Source: an uncultured Actinomycetes bacterium (GTDB lineage: Bacteria; Actinomycetota; Actinomycetes; Nanopelagicales; Nanopelagicaceae). Taken from it: a stretch of 6,489 nucleotides of DNA. The notes beneath the pieces were generated by a model. It was not told the DNA's origin, did no database searches, and saw only the letters and a program-made list of their open reading frames with translations. The stretch is from positions 1 through 6,489 of the forward strand of contig CAJBLC010000015.1 in NCBI GenBank assembly GCA_903953805.1, read 5' to 3'. Below, piece by piece: positions 5,895 to 6,489 of this stretch; the first letter of the stretch is position 1; the number at the start of each line of letters is the position of its first letter. Made by a program: the position numbers and the translations under genes.

Positions 5895-6489
5895 TTTCTT
5901 TACCAACCAAGTCCTTAGTGGCAATCTCATCTTGGCTCTTGTTGTTGCGCTCATTGCTGGTTTGATCTCGTTCTTCTCGCCATGTGTACTCCCACTTGTG
6001 CCGGGATACCTCTCTTATGCAGCTGGTATGACCGATGTAAAGAGCAAGGGTCGCGTAGCGCTTGGTTCGATTCTCTTTGTCTCAGGCTTCTCGGCGCTCT
6101 TTATCTCATACGGTGCAATCTTCGGATCACTTGGCTCAAAGATCAGCAATAACTCCCATTGGTTAACAATCCTTCTTGGAGTATTAACTATTGCAATGGG
6201 AATTATCTTTCTCTTCAATCAAAAGTTTTACCGTTCATTTAAGCCACAGTGGAAATCAAGTGCCGGACTTGTCGGCGCACCATTACTTGGATTTCTCTTT
6301 GGCCTGGGATGGACTCCATGTATTGGACCAACGCTTGGTGCGGTTCAAGCGCTCTCATTCCAATCATCGAGTGCAACTCGTGGGGCAATCTTGAGCGTTG
6401 CATACTGTTTTGGTCTTGGTCTACCTCTTGTCTTGGTTGGACTCTTCTTTGATCAATCTGCCAAGTTACGTCGATCTATCTCTCGCCAT
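5887..6489 (+). CDS. ccdA: Cytochrome c biogenesis protein CcdA (partial, runs off window end)
   Basis: The reading frame from ATG at 5887 stays open for 201 codons to the window edge and gives a very hydrophobic protein starting MHNFFTNQVLSGN. Both conserved CcdA/DsbD-type membrane cysteines are present: C33 in FFSPCVLPLVPGYLSY and C145 in GLGWTPCIGPTLGA. Predicted membrane helices lie at about 13-36, 57-80, 93-111, 127-150 and 166-188; the family usually has six, so about one helix and the C-terminus lie outside. CcdA moves reducing equivalents from cytoplasmic thioredoxin to extracytoplasmic partners, here most likely the TlpA-like lipoprotein encoded just upstream. The start overlaps the end of that gene by eight bases, with no good ribosome binding site, suggesting translational coupling. 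In other Actinobacteria resB and ccsA-type genes follow; whether they do here cannot be seen. Confidence 0.95.
   Translation, partial: MHNFFTNQVLSGNLILALVVALIAGLISFFSPCVLPLVPGYLSYAAGMTDVKSKGRVALGSILFVSGFSALFISYGAIFGSLGSKISNNSHWLTILLGVLTIAMGIIFLFNQKFYRSFKPQWKSSAGLVGAPLLGFLFGLGWTPCIGPTLGAVQALSFQSSSATRGAILSVAYCFGLGLPLVLVGLFFDQSAKLRRSISRH

Overview
The window looks like a chromosomal stretch from an actinobacterium whose base composition is roughly balanced by eye, so not a high-GC Streptomyces or Mycobacterium type. Two gene groups typical of Actinobacteria point this way. One is an XPB-type DNA repair helicase in an operon with its helicase-associated partner protein. The other is the cytochrome c maturation order histidine phosphatase, TlpA-like thioredoxin, CcdA. 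Compact spacing, overlapping genes and apparently leaderless starts suggest a small streamlined genome, possibly of the freshwater Nanopelagicales kind. That lineage guess is inference only.

Layout. Two divergent transcription units are separated by 59 bases (4655-4713). The leftward unit, in transcription order, is a HAD-IB phosphatase (4654-3881), a 719-residue helicase-associated protein with a WYL-like tail (3854-1695), an M20 zinc peptidase (1669-599) and the 5' part of the XPB helicase (602-1, running off the window). Gaps are 26 and 25 bases, followed by a 4-base overlap. The rightward unit is a histidine phosphatase (4714-5334), a TlpA/ResA-like lipoprotein thioredoxin (5331-5894, 4-base overlap) and the 5' part of ccdA (5887 to the window end, 8-base overlap). 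Coding density is close to complete. I see no RNA gene, insertion sequence, CRISPR array, terminator hairpin or intergenic stretch longer than 59 bases.

How the genes work together. In the rightward unit CcdA would carry electrons across the membrane to the thioredoxin-like lipoprotein, which keeps apocytochrome c haem-binding cysteines reduced. The phosphatase is a conserved neighbour with no known substrate. In the leftward unit the helicase-associated protein contains a stretch of about 150 residues that aligns with the N-terminal module of the XPB encoded two genes downstream, and it adds a WYL-like C-terminus. It therefore looks like an ATPase-less partner of XPB in DNA repair. The peptidase and the HAD phosphatase in that operon have no obvious repair role.

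The most interesting points are the duplicated XPB module within one operon, the WYL-like tail, the peptidase wedged between the two repair genes, and a pair of near mirror-image leaderless promoters driving both units.
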